Assembly: GCA_016875155.1 (NCBI GenBank)
Contig: VGSD01000224.1
Span: 1 to 5,420 of the forward strand
Reading direction: 5' to 3'
Origin: Deltaproteobacteria bacterium
GTDB lineage: Bacteria > Desulfobacterota > BSN033 > UBA1163
DNA: 5,420 bases
How positions within the stretch are numbered: position 1 is the first letter of the stretch; each line of letters begins with the position of its first letter. The notes below the pieces were generated by a model. It searched no databases, had not been told where the DNA came from, and worked only from the letters and a program-made list of their open reading frames with translations. This document shows positions 5,268 to 5,420 of the stretch, piece by piece. The position numbers and the translations under genes were made by a program.

Positions 5268-5420
5268 TCAGAGGATAACCGTTTTTTTGATGATCCGGAC
5301 GATCTCTTCGGGGTCATCGATCAATCGGAGAATATCGAGATCAGCGGGAGAGATTTTTCCCTCCTTCAAGACCACCTCTACCATCCAGTCGAGAAGGCCC
5401 TTCCAATAATCTGACCCCAC
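5268..5420 (-). CDS. LOG-family (lysine-decarboxylase-like Rossmann) protein, C-terminal end (5' truncated)
   Basis: On the minus strand the frame is open from the window edge to the TGA at 5270-5268, giving 50 residues. YWKGLLDWMVEVVLKEGKIS followed by DLDILRLIDDPEEIVRII is the typical C-terminus of TIGR00730/LOG proteins. These are Rossmann-fold nucleoside 5'-monophosphate phosphoribohydrolases, often misnamed lysine decarboxylases. The catalytic PGGxGTxxE motif would lie upstream, outside the window, so activity cannot be judged. The gene runs toward the respiratory gene, with 112 bases between the two stops. The family call is fairly firm; the gene's role here is unknown. Confidence 0.8.
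   Translation of the reverse strand: MGSDYWKGLLDWMVEVVLKEGKISPADLDILRLIDDPEEIVRIIKKTVIL

Noticed and set aside
5155..5409. 84-residue + strand open frame overlapping the stop of the respiratory gene, starting MKCRLPIAEC
   Set aside because: It reads through the 7-base tandem repeat and then antisense to the LOG-family coding end, whose translation is clearly the real one.

Overview
The window looks like chromosomal DNA from an anaerobically respiring bacterium. The best guess is a member of Desulfobacterota (former Deltaproteobacteria) or a neighbouring lineage. This is inferred from an NrfD-type quinol-interacting membrane subunit, a large membrane protein that fuses a NarI-like cytochrome b part to a heterodisulfide-reductase-like iron-sulfur part, and short dispersed-repeat-like DNA in the gaps. 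No rRNA, tRNA, CRISPR array or transposase was seen, so the assignment is tentative.

Layout. (1) 1-600, + strand: the C-terminal half of an NrfD/PsrC-family membrane protein, cut by the window edge. (2) 1375-622, - strand: a complete toxin-antitoxin operon. A Phd/YefM-type antitoxin (1313-1041) overlaps a PIN-domain (VapC-like) toxin (1044-622) by 4 bases. Its promoter is well formed, and the -10 box lies inside two overlapping palindromes, each with a TGTACA core, arranged like the known YefM operator. The toxin ends only 21 bases from the NrfD stop, tail to tail. (3) 1376-1949: 574 bases without a convincing gene. It holds a terminator-like hairpin with a T run, a 157-base element made almost entirely of small stem-loops and bounded by TCGTCA/TGACGA, and an A+T-rich leader with a good promoter for the next gene. 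(4) 1950-2945, + strand: a putative zinc metallopeptidase with an HETGH motif. (5) 2987-5155, + strand: a 722-residue respiratory protein with a signal peptide, one c-type heme motif, five membrane helices with candidate heme b histidines, two 4Fe-4S motifs and two CCG domains. (6) 5156-5267: a short convergent gap with a 7-base tandem repeat and a GC hairpin. (7) 5420-5268, - strand: the last 50 residues of a LOG-family (lysine-decarboxylase-like) protein, cut by the window edge.

How the genes relate. NrfD proteins and NarI/HdrD-type proteins occur together in Dsr, Hmc, Tmc and similar membrane complexes that exchange electrons between the quinone pool, periplasmic cytochromes and cytoplasmic partners. 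Here they are separated by the toxin-antitoxin operon, the repeat-like DNA and the peptidase, so a shared complex is possible but not shown. The main points of interest are the YefM-style operator paired with a PIN toxin, the single-polypeptide electron conduit from periplasmic heme to cytoplasmic CCG domains, and the hairpin-rich element.
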